Translations under genes and position numbers: made by a program
Part shown: in pieces, positions 10,190-21,814 of the stretch
Layout: every line of letters begins with the position of its first letter
Position numbering within the stretch: position 1 is the stretch's first letter
From: Gigantopelta aegis
Lineage: Eukaryota > Mollusca > Gastropoda > Neomphalida > Peltospiridae
Assembly (NCBI RefSeq): GCF_016097555.1
Contig: NC_054703.1
Coordinates: 12,488,554-12,552,553 of the forward strand
DNA length: 64,000 bases
Direction: 5' to 3'
The notes under the pieces: model-generated
What the model saw: the letters and a program-made list of their open reading frames with translations, nothing else
Database searches by the model: none
What the model was told of the DNA's origin: nothing

Positions 10190-12589
10190 CACTAGTTTAG
10201 GGTCTGCTACTTTAATAGTGAAAAATACGTCGTAGTGTTTAAAAATTAGGGTCTGCTACTTTAATAGTGAAAAATACACCGTAGTGTTTTAAAACTAGGG
10301 TCTGTCACTTTAATAGTGAAAAATACGCCACAGTGTTTAAAAACTAGGGTCTGTCACTTTAATAGTGAAAAATACACCGTAATGATTAAAAACTAGGGTC
10401 TGTCACTTTAATAGTAAAAAATACGTCGTAGTGTTTAAAAACTAGGGTCTGTCACTTTAATAGTGAAAAAATATGTCGAAGTGTTTAAAAACTAGGGTCT
10501 GTAACTTTAATAGTAAATAATACGTCGTAGTGTTTAAAAACTAGGGTCTGTCACTTTAATAGTGAAAAAATACGTCAAAGTGTTTAAAAACTAGGGTCTG
10601 TCACTTTAATAGTGAAAAATACGTCGAAGTGTTTAAAAACTAGGGTCTGTCACTTTAATAGTGAAAAAATACGTCGAAGTGTTTAAAAACTAGGGTCTGT
10701 AACTTTAATAGTAAATAATACGTCGTAGTGTTTAAAAACTAGGGTCTGTCACTTTAATAGTGAAAAAATACGTCGAAGTGTTTAAAAACTAGGGTCTGTC
10801 ACTTTAATAGTGAAAAATACGTCGAAGTGTTTAAAAACTAGGGTCTGTTACTTTAATAGTGAAAAATACGTCGAAGTGTTTAAAAACTAGGGTCTGTAAC
10901 TTTAATAGTGAAAAATACACCGTAGTGTTTAAAAACTAGGGTCTGTTACTTTAATAGTAAAAAAATACGTCAAAGTGTTTAAAAACTAGGGTCTGTAACT
11001 TTAATAGTGAAAAATACACCGTAGTGTTTAAAAACTAGGGTCTGTTACTTTAATAGTGAAAAATACACCGTAGTGTTTTAAAACTAGGGTCTGTAACTTT
11101 GATAGTGAAAAATACGTCGAAGTGTTTAAAAACTAGGGTCTGTCACTTTAATAGTAAATAATACGTCGTAGTGTTTAAAAACTAGGGTCTGTCACTTTAA
11201 TAGTGAAAAAATACGTCGAAGTGTTTAAAAACTAGGGTCTGTCACTTTAATAGTGAAAAATACGTCGTAGTGTTTAAAAACTAGGGTCTGTCACTTTAAT
11301 AGTAAAAAAATACGTCGAAGTGTTTAAAAACTAGGGTCTGTCACTTTAATAGTGAAAAATACGCCACAGTGTTTAAAAACTAGGGTCTGTCACTTTAATA
11401 GTGAAAAATACACCGTAATGATTAAAAACTAGGGTCTGTCACTTTAATAGTAAAAAATACGTCGTAGTGTTTAAAAACTAGGGTCTGTCACTTTAATAGT
11501 GAAAAAATACGTCGAAGTGTTTAAAAACTAGGGTCTGACTACGGGTCTGTTTAAAAACTTTAATAGTGTTTAAAAATACTGTCACGTAGTGTAGTTTAAA
11601 AACTAGGGTCTGTAACTTTAATAGTGAAAAAAATACGTCGTCGTAGGGTCTGTTACTTTTTGAAAAAACTAGGGTCTGTAACTTTAATAGTGAAAAAATA
11701 CGTCGTAGTGTTTAAAAACTAGGGTCTGTCACTTTAATAGTGAAAAAATACGTCGTAGTGTTTAAAAACTAGGGTCTGTTACTTTGATAGTGAAAAATAC
11801 GTCGAAGTGTTTAAAAACTAGGGTCTGTAACTTTAATAGTGAAAAAATACGTCGTAGTGTTTAAAAACTAGGGTCTGTCACTTTGATAGTGAAAAAATAC
11901 GTCGTAGTGTTTAAAAACTAGGGTCTGTTACTTTGATAGTGAAAAAATACGTCGAAGTGTGAAAATACGTCGTGTTTAAAAACTAGGGTCTGTCACTTTA
12001 ATAGTGAAAAATACGTCGTAGTGTTTAAAAAAAACTAGGGTCGTAGTGTAAAAACACTGTAACTTTGATAGTGAAAAATACGTCGAAGTGTTTAAAAACT
12101 AGGGTCTGTTACTTTAATTGATAGTGTAAAAAATACGTCGTAGTGTGTCGAAGTTTAAAAACTAGGGTCTGTCACTTTAATAGTAAAAAATACATCGAAG
12201 TGTTTAAAAACTAGGGTCTGTTACTTTGATAGTGAAAAATACGTCGTAGTGTTTAAAAACTAGGGTCTGTTACTTTAATAGTGAAAAAAAAATACATCGA
12301 GTGTGAAAAAAATACGTCGTAGTGTTTAAAAACTAGGGTCTGTCACTTTGATAGTGAAAAATACTAGGGTAGGGTCTGTTACTTTTACTTTGATAGTGAA
12401 AAATACGTCGTAGTGTTTAAAAACTAGGGTCTGTTACTTTGATAGTGAAAAATACGTCGTAGTGTTTAAAAACTAGGGTCTGTAACTTTGATAGTGAAAA
12501 ATACGTCGTAGTGTTTAAAAACTAGGGTCTGTAACTTTGATAGTGAAAAATATGTCGTAGTGTTTAAAAACTAGGGTCTGTCACTTTAA
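10190..12589. repeat. Satellite of about 49 bp built from a MITE end
   Basis: About 45-50 tandem copies of a unit containing AATAGTGAAAAATACGTCG and TTTAAAAACTAGGGTCTGTC. The unit equals the terminal 50 bp of TTAA-1, including its inverted terminus and the TTAA that follows. The repeat junction uses the TTTAATAG overlap. Variants such as ACGTCGTAG, ACGTCGAAG and ACACCGTAG are spread among copies. Short scrambled patches occur near 11540-11665, 11960-12060, 12110-12150 and 12290-12390. It is non-coding. Confidence 0.9.
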
Positions 12590-12699
12590 AGCGACTGTCC
12601 TGAGATTGCTGCCATTTAAAAAAAAAATTGAGTTAAAGAACATTTTTAACAACTAAAATTACACATTTAAATACATTTTCTTCACATTTTCATTTAGAA
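12590..12699 (+). mobile_element. TTAA-2 MITE, left end only
   Basis: It begins AGCGACTGTCCTGAGATTGC immediately after the TTAA (12586-12589) that also ends the satellite. The first 110 bp resemble TTAA-2. The right half is replaced by a 29-bp TA-tail SINE scrap (12700-12728). Confidence 0.6.
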
Positions 12700-12728
12700 A
12701 AGTTTGTTTTGTTTAACGACACCATTAG

Positions 12729-13819
12729 GCCAACAAAAAAAAATCGTTTGTTTCCAGTCACCCGACCGACCCTAAATTTTGCCACCGACCCAGAACTTTT
12801 TTTTTTCTGCTGGGGTGGGGAGGGGTGGGGGGAAGCGCACAGAAAAGTTGTGGTCACGGATCGACAAAGCAGACGACAGAAGTACTCAAGTAGGATAACT
12901 CTTACACGTCAGTGTGTGTGTTAAATGGAGGTTGAGGGGTGTGTGTGCGTGGGGGGGGGGGGGGGAGGTAGCAGCGATGGTTTTTATACACCCCCACCCC
13001 ACTTTTTGGCACCTTCTTACGCCGTGCCCTGGACCCAATCACTGGCATTGTTAGAGACTGGACCCAGACTAGACATGCCTGGACGTTGAATGGATATGAG
13101 CATAACTAATTTGTTTGAAATTGGAATCATTAACACGTGCTCTTATTAGCTACCACGGTAATTGGTGACACACGAGATCGCATGACAGTACGGTAATGTG
13201 TGTGGCGATTAAACGGCTTTTATTACAAACTGCTAAATACTGTAGGCCTATAGAGGAAAATATATCGTATTATCGTTACTCGATAGTCATCTCATACATT
13301 GTACGTTTATTTTCCAAAACCAACAACGTGCGATCTCAACAAAACAATCAAGGATTTCTCGATACCACATGCACAGACTACAAGTCATCGCGTTTTTTTT
13401 CGCATGCAATGGTGAAGGTCATTTGAAGAAGACGTACAATTTTCGTTGTTGGCTACTGCTTAGGCCTAGTACCCAGAATTTGTTAATATACACGGGTGTA
13501 GCCTGTAGGAAGATACCAAAAAGTGGGGTGGGTGGGCACACACACGTATAAAATTAATATATAAACCATTGATGCTGCTACAAAGTACCCCCTTCCCCGC
13601 TTCCTACGCCAGTGATGTAGATAGGCCTATCAACTGCTGAGCATGGGTAATAATTAAATAAACGGAATATTCAAGAATAACCACAAACATTAAACAGTTC
13701 ACATTTATTTCAGTGTTTCAGTTAATTGGGAATAAATTAATTTGGGTGATTTTAGCATGGGTTCGTTCAATAGGCTAATAAACATTAAAACTATAAGTCC
13801 ATCCCACAGGGAACGCCTT
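12729..13819. other. Spacer with short low-complexity runs
   Basis: No recognisable gene. It holds a G-run near 12950-12965, a CACCCCACTTTTTGGCACCTTC motif that recurs in part near 62480, and scattered short ORFs without protein-like features. Confidence 0.45.
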
Positions 13820-13932
13820 AGCCCGAGTACTCTGACTGTAAGAGAGCTAGACGGACATTTGAACATAAACACGTTCTCATTATTTATGTCCAAATGTCCG
13901 TCTAGCTCTCTTACAGTCAGAGTACTCGGGCT
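13820..13932. mobile_element. Foldback element, 113 bp, copy 1
   Basis: It starts AGCCCGAGTACTCTGACTGT and ends with the exact inverse, so almost the whole element can fold on itself. The flanks GGAACGCCTT at 13810-13819 and 13934-13943 are a 10-11 bp target duplication. Relative to copy 2 it lacks about 11 bp of one arm near the loop. There is no ORF. The long direct flank and long inverted ends fit Mutator-like non-autonomous elements. Confidence 0.85.
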
Positions 13933-13943
13933 AGGAACGCCTT

Positions 13944-14580
13944 TTTTATTACTATGAAATTTACTACAAGTTATTCATTTCTAAGCCGATTGATTTGTAA
14001 ATTGCACACAAAATTAGTATTGTTTTGTTATTTCCAATACAAGTTGGACAAATCTGTGAAGTTTTTGTGCAGTCATCTACTGACTGGATAAATCTGTGAA
14101 CTTTTTGTGCAAACATCTATTGACCAACTTGGACAAATTTGTGCAGTCATCCTCTGACAAAACTGGACAAAGCTGTGAAGTTTCTGTGCAGTCATCTACT
14201 GACTTTTATTGGTGAAAGGAATAGTTTGAACTTTTTTTGTTTTCCTGTCTTTTGAAAATGGCATGTGAAACTTAAAACTGGCATTGACAGTGAGATTGTT
14301 TTTATTTCTCTCTGGCTGCAAAGAGTAAACTAAGATTTTTCAGACAGCTTGCCTTCATGTCTTTCATCTTGAGACTGAGTTTTTCTCTGGCAAACACATT
14401 TAAGGTAGGGTAACCTTTCTTTGAACTAAAAAAAAAAAAAAAAAAAAAAAATCCTACCTACCTACCCTACTTTTTTTGGCCATGTTACCTGAAACAAACT
14501 TCTTCGTTTTTGGCCTTAGAGAACATTGATTAATTAATCAGCTAAATCCCACTCTGTTGTTTTTTTTAGAATATCAGTGT
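13944..14580. other. Spacer with a degenerate local repeat
   Basis: Three diverged repeats of a motif around ACTGGACAAATCTGTGAAGT and GTGCAGTCATC lie at about 14045-14205. A poly-A run (14429-14451) follows. No gene was recognised. Confidence 0.5.
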
Positions 14581-14838
14581 CATTTCATTTATGTTCAATT
14601 CAACTTATTTTTTCGTGCTTATATCCAATTAAGGTTCAAGCACACTGTCCTGGATACACACCTCAGTTATCTGGGCTGTCTGTCCAGGACAGTGGGTTAG
14701 CTGTTAGTGGTTAGTAGTTAGTGAGAGTGAAGAGGGTGTAGTGGTCTTACACTTACCCATTGAGTCGTTAAAACTCACTCTGGGTGGGAACCGGTACCAG
14801 GCTGCGAACCCAGTAGGCCTACTTACCAGCCGTATGTC
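14581..14838 (-). mobile_element. SINE-F copy
   Basis: It matches the complete SINE-F copy at 39625-39896: CATTTCATTT start, AATTAAGGTTCAAGCACAC, GGGTTAGCTGTTAGTGG and CTCTGGGTGGGAACCGG, with a tRNA-like head remnant at the right (GCGAACCCAGTAGG). Poly-A (14849-14878) and C-rich runs follow. Confidence 0.75.
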
Positions 14839-14844
14839 TGAAAA

Positions 14845-14880
<36 letters not shown>

Positions 14881-15143
14881 AAATAGATAAAATATTATTA
14901 AAGAACACCCGCCCCCCCCAAAAAATAAAACACCCAACAACAACCCCCCCCCCCAAAAAAAACCCCACTTTGAACGGGGGTCGTTAACCATTACATATGG
15001 TCTACAGATGGTATCATGAAATGCGTTATGAAACATGGGGTGGGGGACGGGGATTATATTTGTCAACTGAAACAGAACGTTTTTCAAACATCTGCCTCAT
15101 TTTTATCTGAGGTAAGCACAACTATTTTGTTATTTAAAGCTAA

Positions 15144-15456
15144 AAGTTTGTTTTGTTTAACGACACCACTAGAGCACTGAGCAATTAATCATCGGCTATT
15201 GGATGTCAAACATTTGGTAAATCAGATATGTAGTCTTAGAGAGGAAAGCTGCTACATGTTTTTCATTAGTAACAGGATCTTTTATATATATATACCATCC
15301 CACAGACAGGATAGCACATACCACAGCCTTTGATACACCAGTCATGGTGCACTGACTAGAGAGAGAAATAGCCCAATGGGTTCACCAACGGGGATCGATC
15401 CAAAACCGACCGTGCATCAAGCGAGCGCTTTACCCATTGGGCTAACCCCACCCCCC
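15144..15456 (-). mobile_element. SINE, H1 head, TA tail
   Basis: The plus strand begins AGTTTGTTTTGTTTAACGAC and ends in an H1 head with GGGATCGATCC and CCATTGGGCTAACCCCACCC. A short TATA insertion interrupts the core near 15283. Confidence 0.85.
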
Positions 15457-15470
15457 TCCACGTTCTTTAA

Positions 15471-15745
15471 AGAGACAGACCCTAGGTATTAGACCATTAG
15501 ATTATTTAAATTAGAAGTTACTTACATTTTATTGTTTAGAATATACATTTAGTTATATCCGAAGTGTTTCTAGCCGTCCTGGCTTTTGTAATAACCGAAA
15601 TACTATTCGTAATTCTAAAAACGCACGTACCTGTGAAAAGTAACTGCTATCAAATCATGCTCTTGTCATTTTTAGCCGATATTTCCGGGCCGTTTAAATA
15701 TCACTCTACTGTATTTTTCACAGGCTGAGACTAGGGTCTGAATCA
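15471..15745. mobile_element. TTAA-1 MITE, internally deleted
   Basis: TTTAA then AGAGACAGACCCTAGG on the left, and GACTAGGGTCTGAATC on the right. Only about 275 bp remain compared with about 380 in full copies. Confidence 0.7.
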
Positions 15746-15785
15746 TTAACAGATCGCTGTCTACCTAGTGAAAGGCATATATTAA

Positions 15786-16168
15786 AGGAACAGACCTTAG
15801 TTATTAAACACTACAGCATATTTTCACTATTAGAGCCGTTTATGATCACTGAAATCAAACATTAGGCTTACTTATATTTTATTCTTTGGATTATCCATTT
15901 CCATAGAACTGAAGTCTTTCTGGTCATCCTGGTGTTTGTAGTACAAAAAAAATTAACATTTTTTTAATATGTTTAAAAACGCACATGCGTCTGAGAAGTA
16001 GCGGTTTATTGATTCGAGTTCTAGTCTGTTTTTAAGGATATTTCCTGTTTTAACGTCACAGACTCTTCTTTCACTCTATTGTAACTTTATTCAAATGAGT
16101 TACAGGTTTGTAAATTAACTAAACTTAGTGTCCATTTTTTTTACGGGTTAAAGCTAGGGATTGTGCCT
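15786..16168. mobile_element. TTAA-1 MITE, full length
   Basis: TTAA flanks both ends. The left end is AGGAACAGACCTTAGTTAT and the right end AAGCTAGGGATTGTGCCT. The internal order matches the copies at 7688-8069 and 58409-58754. It sits about 40 bp from the deleted copy to its left. Confidence 0.85.
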
Positions 16169-17036
16169 TTAAGTCAATACGTTTATTAATGTGCAGGGCG
16201 AGTTGCTTCCCTTTATTTAGCAAATTTAAAATGACGGGCAAAATTTTATGTTGTCGTTGGAACTTGGAAGATTTATTTTGTTAATAATGACGCAAGTACT
16301 TCAATCGGGATTTAGTGAGTACAGTAGCTTATACATTTATGGTTTGTGTGTCCATATATATAGGGTATGTAACATTATTCGGACGTAGAAAGAACCACAC
16401 TTTCTACATCCATTCAGATTAGCTTTCTACCCAGTATTTATTACCAAACCAAGCCAGCACAAACACAAGAACTGATATTTCATAATTGGTCAATTGACCT
16501 AATGCAAACAAATAAGGTGATGATCAATATAAAAATTCAAGATTTAAATAAAAACAGTGTAAAGAATGGTGCAAAAATAAAAATATCACAGATAGATACT
16601 GACTTTCACTAAAAATTTTAATTTTGTGCTGTATTGTCCATTCTCAAAGAGAATGTTACACTCCTGCACCACGGTGAGGTTACAGCACGCGCAGGGGATA
16701 TTATTTGAATAAAATCTAGTTGAAATATAATAATTTTCTTCTTTTTATGTATGCTATGTGGACATTTGTTTATTTGTGTGTTTTGTTCACTGCTTTTTGA
16801 TGAGAGGGAGGGTTTTGGTGGGTTCGTCCTACCCCCCCCCCCCCCTTCATGGCATGATGTTTATTGGCGATTATTTATATATTAATTAATTTATTTTTAA
16901 TCAATAATGTCACAAAACTAAAAGAAAAAGTGTTTTAGAAACAACACATTTAAAAAAATATATGTACAGGGCTAGCAGAGTGTATTTGAAAGTGGGGATG
17001 GGGTGGGGGTACTAGCAGTTTACTGTTAAAAGGTTG
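16169..17036. other. AT-rich spacer, nothing recognised
   Basis: No supported gene or repeat core was found. A C-run lies at 16832-16845. Confidence 0.45.
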
Positions 17037-17188
<152 letters not shown>

Positions 17189-17706
17189 ATGCTCACCCGG
17201 AATAAGTTTAAATATCAGATGTTAACATAGGGCCTATGACATCTCCAGACTTTTGAGAACAGTAACAGGGAAAAAGAGGAGACCATGGCCCTATTGGCCC
17301 TCACCTCTTCCGCAGCCCCTAATACACAATTTGAAGGAGAAAAAAAATTGTTCGAAACATGCAAATAGCATACATCCAATATAGACATAGAATAGTGAAG
17401 ATGCTGTGTGCCCATTAAGGCGTAAAAAAAAATTGTTTCTTGAAACCGACCCTACCTAAAAAACAAGTGCTTACCATAATTATTTTTCCTTATTATTATT
17501 ATTTTTTTTAATTAAAAAGAGTACAAATGTATTTTTTTTTTTTAAACTTTAGATTGGCCCTACCTAAATATTTTTTAGTCATGTTCCCAGAATTGTTTTT
17601 AGGCACAAGGAGGCAGAACAAAATGTAATTTTCTTAATTTGTTACTTAATTTGTTAATTTCTTAACTATATTTGATTATTCCTTTGTTAATCCGTCTATA
17701 CGGGGC

Positions 17707-18321
17707 CAATCTAATTAAAATTAGCTCCACTATTACATGTGGATCTAACAGCAGCCCGTTGGAGCTCCAATCTAATTAAAATTAGCTCCACTATTACATG
17801 TGGATCTAACAGCAGCCCGTTGGAGCTCATGTCCAGTTAACCTTCCATTCGACCAGTCAAAACCTTACTTGCAAAATCATGCCAGTGATTTGAAAAGATT
17901 TTGAAAACATTCGGGTTTATGCCGAGGGTATACGAAATGATTCGAGTGAATTACGCAGTATGCCGGAAAATAATTTCAATATAAAATTTTATATAAAATT
18001 CGTTTCAAGACAAACAAAAAAAAACATGATGGTATAGCCATAAAATCTGTTTATACTAGTATACAATACAGGGTTTATTACTGCACTTTCCCCCTTGTTT
18101 TTTCGATGTTGAAACAGACCAACAAGTTCGCCTATTGCATAAATAGTCTCAACCGATATTTTTAGACTTTGTATGCTCCCGAATAACGTTATAAAAGGTG
18201 AAGTGTAATTGGTCGATATTTAAATTGTTATTTATAGATGAAATGTCACCTGGACATGGGAGTCCACGCAATGCTGTTAGATCTACTGGCGAGACCAGTA
18301 GAGATAATTTTAAACAGATTG
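17707..18321 (+). mobile_element. 9-bp-target MITE, copy A
   Basis: The ends are CAATCTAATTAAAATTAGCT and an eroded inverse, TAATTTTAAACAGATTG. The flanks ATACGGGGC and ATAGGGGGC match at 8 of 9 bases. The first 61 bp are present twice in tandem (17707-17767 and 17768-17828). The interior has TTATATAAAATTCGTTTCAA and ACAAGTTCGCCTATTGCATA. It encodes nothing. Confidence 0.85.
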
Positions 18322-18883
18322 ATAGGGGGCCTACTAGTTGGGAATCTCTTTTGTAAGATATAATATGTATGTAGGATGCATTTTCTTTTTATACTAAACA
18401 TATCTGAAATTACTGACAAAAATACTACCAAAGGATGCTGTGGTGGTGGTGTAAACAAATAACTCCAGTGAAAGTAAACATGCTAAAATTATAGTAATTG
18501 GTAGGAGTAGCCTGTGTGGTGGCCATGGGTTTACCTTCTCAGTGAGTCAGTATCTATGCCAAGTGTCAAAATGATCATGGGTCAAAATTATGAAGGCTGT
18601 TTTTCTGAAACACAGATGTTTAACACCAAATTTAAAATGTGCTGAGATGTTGTAATAAAAATATTAATTTTCTTTTCAATGTTGTTTTTTTCTAAAGATA
18701 CTGCAGAGCTTGTTTTGCAATGCGAGATTTGATTAAATACTTGAGGCATAACAGAACAAACTGTTTGGTTTTTGCTACTGACCATAAAAAAATACTTTCC
18801 AAATTATAATCTAGAATTTATTTGCATAAATATCCTGAAATTGGAAATTTTAATATTTGTTCAGTTTATTTACTACCTTTTAA
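18322..18883. other. Spacer, nothing recognised
   Basis: AT-rich DNA without a supported gene or repeat. Confidence 0.45.
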
Positions 18884-19218
18884 AGGCATATTGCCACAGA
18901 CCACTGACCTATTTAATGGTCTAACAAAGTATTACCTGAACAAAAATAATTTAATTTGTCCCTAAATGTACTTTATTCAACCATCTTCCTCACCACCATA
19001 CTCCATTTATTAACAATATTTTTTTTTAATAATTGAATTATGGCAATGGTCCATAATTCAAAAACTAAAATTGCCGAGAGGGTTGACATGGATTTCACTC
19101 CACCATGGTTCAATTACAGTGATGCAATAGCTAGATTTGGTTTCCAACAATTAATGTAATGTTTAGTTATTATCCATTTTTAGAGAAATAAGGTCCTTAA
19201 ATCCCTGACAGTATGCCT
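18884..19218 (+). mobile_element. TTAA-3 MITE, full length
   Basis: 335 bp with AGGCATATTGCCACAGACC at the left and TGACAGTATGCCT at the right, and TTAA on both sides. It matches the copy at 57907-58240 in opposite orientation over its whole length, including TCAACCATCTTC and AATTCAAAAACTAAAATTGC. Confidence 0.9.
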
Positions 19219-19639
19219 TTAAAATAAATGGTGGTTGTTTTGTGTGTGAGGGGTTTTCTCATGCTAAGCAAGTAATTGTGATCATATATTGAATATGAAA
19301 CAAGCCATGTGTTAATACTGCATGTAATGCATCTCTTGAAATTAATGTAATTAGCATTAAGTTAATTGGTATTGTACCTATATTCACTTTAAACTAGTAG
19401 TAAACCATAAGTGTATTTTTATATATAGAGTACACATGTACAGGTATGTTAAGTGAGTCATAATTATTTCTTGCTGAATCTGGTTTTAGAAATGCACATT
19501 TGTAAAATACCAGTATTTTGTTTCTTTAATTTATAATTTATTACTCTTACAGCCTTTGAAGAGAAACAATCAGAATTCCTCAGATTATGTCATTTTGTAC
19601 GTGTACACAAATTAAATTATTTACATTAACAAATTATAA

Positions 19640-20230
19640 ATATTGCAAAACTACAAACTTACCCACTGTAAAGACTTGACGATCTTCGTATTTAACAAAA
19701 GTCGCTTAGTCCGAGTCAGTGTTCTATTTTGAGTATTACATAGGCTCCATTATGCCAACAACAACAATAAAAATAAGTTTCCTTTTCTTTTTAAAATCAA
19801 GAATAGGTAATACGTACAAGTCCTAGTCTCATTTTCGTTACCGTGTCCATAAATATGAGCTTAAACTATTTATAAATGCAAGAAACATCGACAATTGCTG
19901 TAAAATTAAGTAAATCTACGAACAGCAATTAGGTTACAACAAAGGAAATAGACATGAGAAACCTATTCTGGCAAACAGTTCGAACTAGTAATTTACAATG
20001 AAACACGGAATGCGATTAATTATTTCTCTTGTTCACAACTGATATATTCTTGTCAATATAATTTATAGCCCGAGTACTCTGACTGTAAGAGAGCTAGACG
20101 GACATTTGGACATAAACACGCTCTCATTACTGAGAGCGTGTTTATGTCCAAATGTCCGTCTAGCTCTCTTACAGTCCGAGTACTCGGGCTATATAATTTA
20201 TAGTTACAAAACACAATTCATTATAGGCAT
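19640..20230 (+). repeat. Dispersed repeat of unknown class, copy 1
   Basis: It shares ordered blocks with 24438-24840 (inverted) and 59430-59860: a GTCCGAGTCAGTGTTCT-like motif, CAGCAATTAGGTTAC, an AAAGGAAATAGACATGAGAA block and a GCGATTAAT end. The blocks are conserved but the joins are diverged. The foldback element at 20067-20190 is inserted in it, and it runs directly into a SINE-F-like unit. Confidence 0.6.
20067..20190. mobile_element. Foldback element, 124 bp, copy 2
   Basis: Two 60-bp arms separated by four bases (TTAC) are inverse copies except at one position. Ends read AGCCCGAGTACTC and its inverse. The exact 11-bp duplication ATATAATTTAT flanks it at 20056-20066 and 20191-20201. 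The sequence is almost identical to copy 1 at 13820, so the family moved recently. As RNA it would form an almost perfect 60-bp duplex. Confidence 0.92.
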
Positions 20231-20415
20231 TTTGCTTCACGCTGGTAGGTACTGGGTTCGTTTTAGGCCACTTTATTGACTTCTCTTTCACTAACCACTA
20301 ACAACTAATCCACTGTGCTGGGTACACAGCCCAGGTAGATGAACTGTGTGCCCAGGACAGTGTGCTTGAACATTAACTGATACAAGGTCAAAAATAAGTT
20401 GAAATGAAATGAATT
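20228..20415 (+). mobile_element. SINE-F-like copy, plus orientation
   Basis: GCTGGTAGGTACTGGGTTCG head, the ACTAACCACTAACAACTAA block and the AATAAGTTGAAATGAAAT tail. The start is joined to the dispersed repeat by GCTTCACGC, exactly as in the inverted copy at 24307-24438. Confidence 0.65.
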
Positions 20416-20443
20416 GCCGATGCATTGTTATACATCTCACAAG

Positions 20444-20846
20444 ACCGGCCTCGGTGGTAACTTGAAACTAATTCATTGTGAAAAGGGTGGCGCAGTGGTT
20501 AAGCCATCGGTCTACAGGCTGGTAGGTACTGGGTTCGGATCCCAGTCGAGGCATGGGATTTTTAATCCAGATACCGACTCCAAACCCTGAGTGGGTAGGT
20601 GTAAACCACCTGCACCGACCAGTGATCCATAACTGGTTAAACAAAGGCCATGGTTTGTGCTATTCTGCCTGTGGGAAGCGCAAATAAAAGATCCCTTGCT
20701 GCCTGTCGTAAAAGAGCAGCATATGTGGCGACAGTGGGTTTCCTTTCAAAAACAGTGTCAGAATGACCATATGTTTGACGTCCAATAGCCGATGATGAGA
20801 TAAAAAAATCAATGTGCTCTAGTGGCGTCGTTAAATAAAACAAACT
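20444..20846 (+). mobile_element. SINE, H2 head, TA-like tail
   Basis: The head has GGCCTCGGTGG, a 33-bp interruption, then GTGGCGCAGTGGTTAAGCC and GGGTTCGGATCCCAGTCGAG. The core is AAAGATCCCTTGCTGCC. The tail is CTCTAGTGGCGTCGTTAAAT, a blend of TA and TB. The head duplicates CTGGTAGGTACTGGGTTCG of the SINE-F unit just upstream. Confidence 0.85.
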
Positions 20847-20949
20847 TTACGTTACTTTGATGCATTACATCTCACTTGGCAAAGTTTCACATCCGTCATA
20901 TTTTTATATTTGAATCACATCAATCGACTTATTGATGATTCTTGTTCAT

Positions 20950-21265
20950 TAGTAAAGCGCTCGCCTGTTAGGTCGCCGATCGATCCCCATCGGTGGGCCC
21001 ATTGGGCTATTTCTCGTTCCAGCCAGTGCTCCACGACTGGTACGTATATCAAAGGCCGTGGTATGTGCTATCCTGTCTGTTGAAAGATGCATAAAAAAGA
21101 TCCTTTGCTGATAATGAAAAAATATAGCGGGTTTCCTCTAAGATTATATGTCAAAATTACCAAATATTTGACATCCAATATCTGATGATTAATAAATCAA
21201 TGTCGTCAATGATCCTAGACCGACCGCGCATCAGACGAACGCTTTAACATTGGGCCATATCCCGT
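20950..21265. mobile_element. SINE hybrid: plus body joined to inverted H1 head
   Basis: A plus-strand H1 SINE runs from 20950 and is cut in its TA tail near 21208. An inverted H1 head (CTAGACCGACCGCGCATCAG onward) continues from 21211. The same arrangement is seen at 50663-50999. Confidence 0.7.
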
Positions 21266-21287
21266 TGCTTCGTAGAAAAGACAAAAA

Positions 21288-21594
21288 TTTTGTTTTGTTT
21301 AATGACATCACCAGACCACATTGATTAATTAATCACTGGCTATTGGATGTGAAATATTTGGTATTTATAACTCGTAGTCATCAGAGGAAACCCGTTACAT
21401 TGTTCTTAATACAGCAAGGGATCTTTTATATACACTTTCCCACAGACAGGAAAGCACATAACACGGCCTTTGACCAGTTGTGGTGCATTGGTTGGAACGA
21501 GCAAAAAGCCCAATCAGTTGAATGGATCCATCGAGGTGGTTCGATTGTGATGCAAGCACCTCAAGCGAACACTCCACCGACTCAGCTAAATCCG
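21288..21594 (-). mobile_element. SINE, H3 head, TA tail
   Basis: TTTTGTTTTGTTTAATGACA starts the tail. The head, read in reverse, has the CGAGGTGGTTCGATTGTG and ACTCAGCTAAATCCG blocks that mark H3. The core is short of a few bases. Confidence 0.85.
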
Positions 21595-21601
21595 TCTTAT
21601 T

Positions 21602-21814
21602 ACGTCTTAGAGAGGAAACCCGCTACATTTAGCAAGGGATCTTTCATATGCACCATTCCACAGACATGATAGCACACACCACGGCCTTTGATATACCAGT
21701 TGTGGTGCACTGACTGAAACAATAAACAGCCTAATAGCCTTACCGACGGGGGTCGATCCCAGACCGACAGCACATCATCAAGCGAGCGTTTTACCACTGG
21801 GCTACGTCCTGCCC
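21602..21814 (-). mobile_element. SINE, H1 head, tail lost
   Basis: It starts inside the body (CTTAGAGAGGAAACCCGCTA) and ends with GGGCTACGTCCTGCCC. It lies immediately beside the H3 copy at 21288-21594 in the same orientation. Confidence 0.8.

Noticed and set aside
6318..12589. Regularly spaced repeats resembling a CRISPR array
   Set aside because: Units are head-to-tail without unique spacers, the DNA is clearly animal, and both arrays are explained by ZF and MITE sequence.
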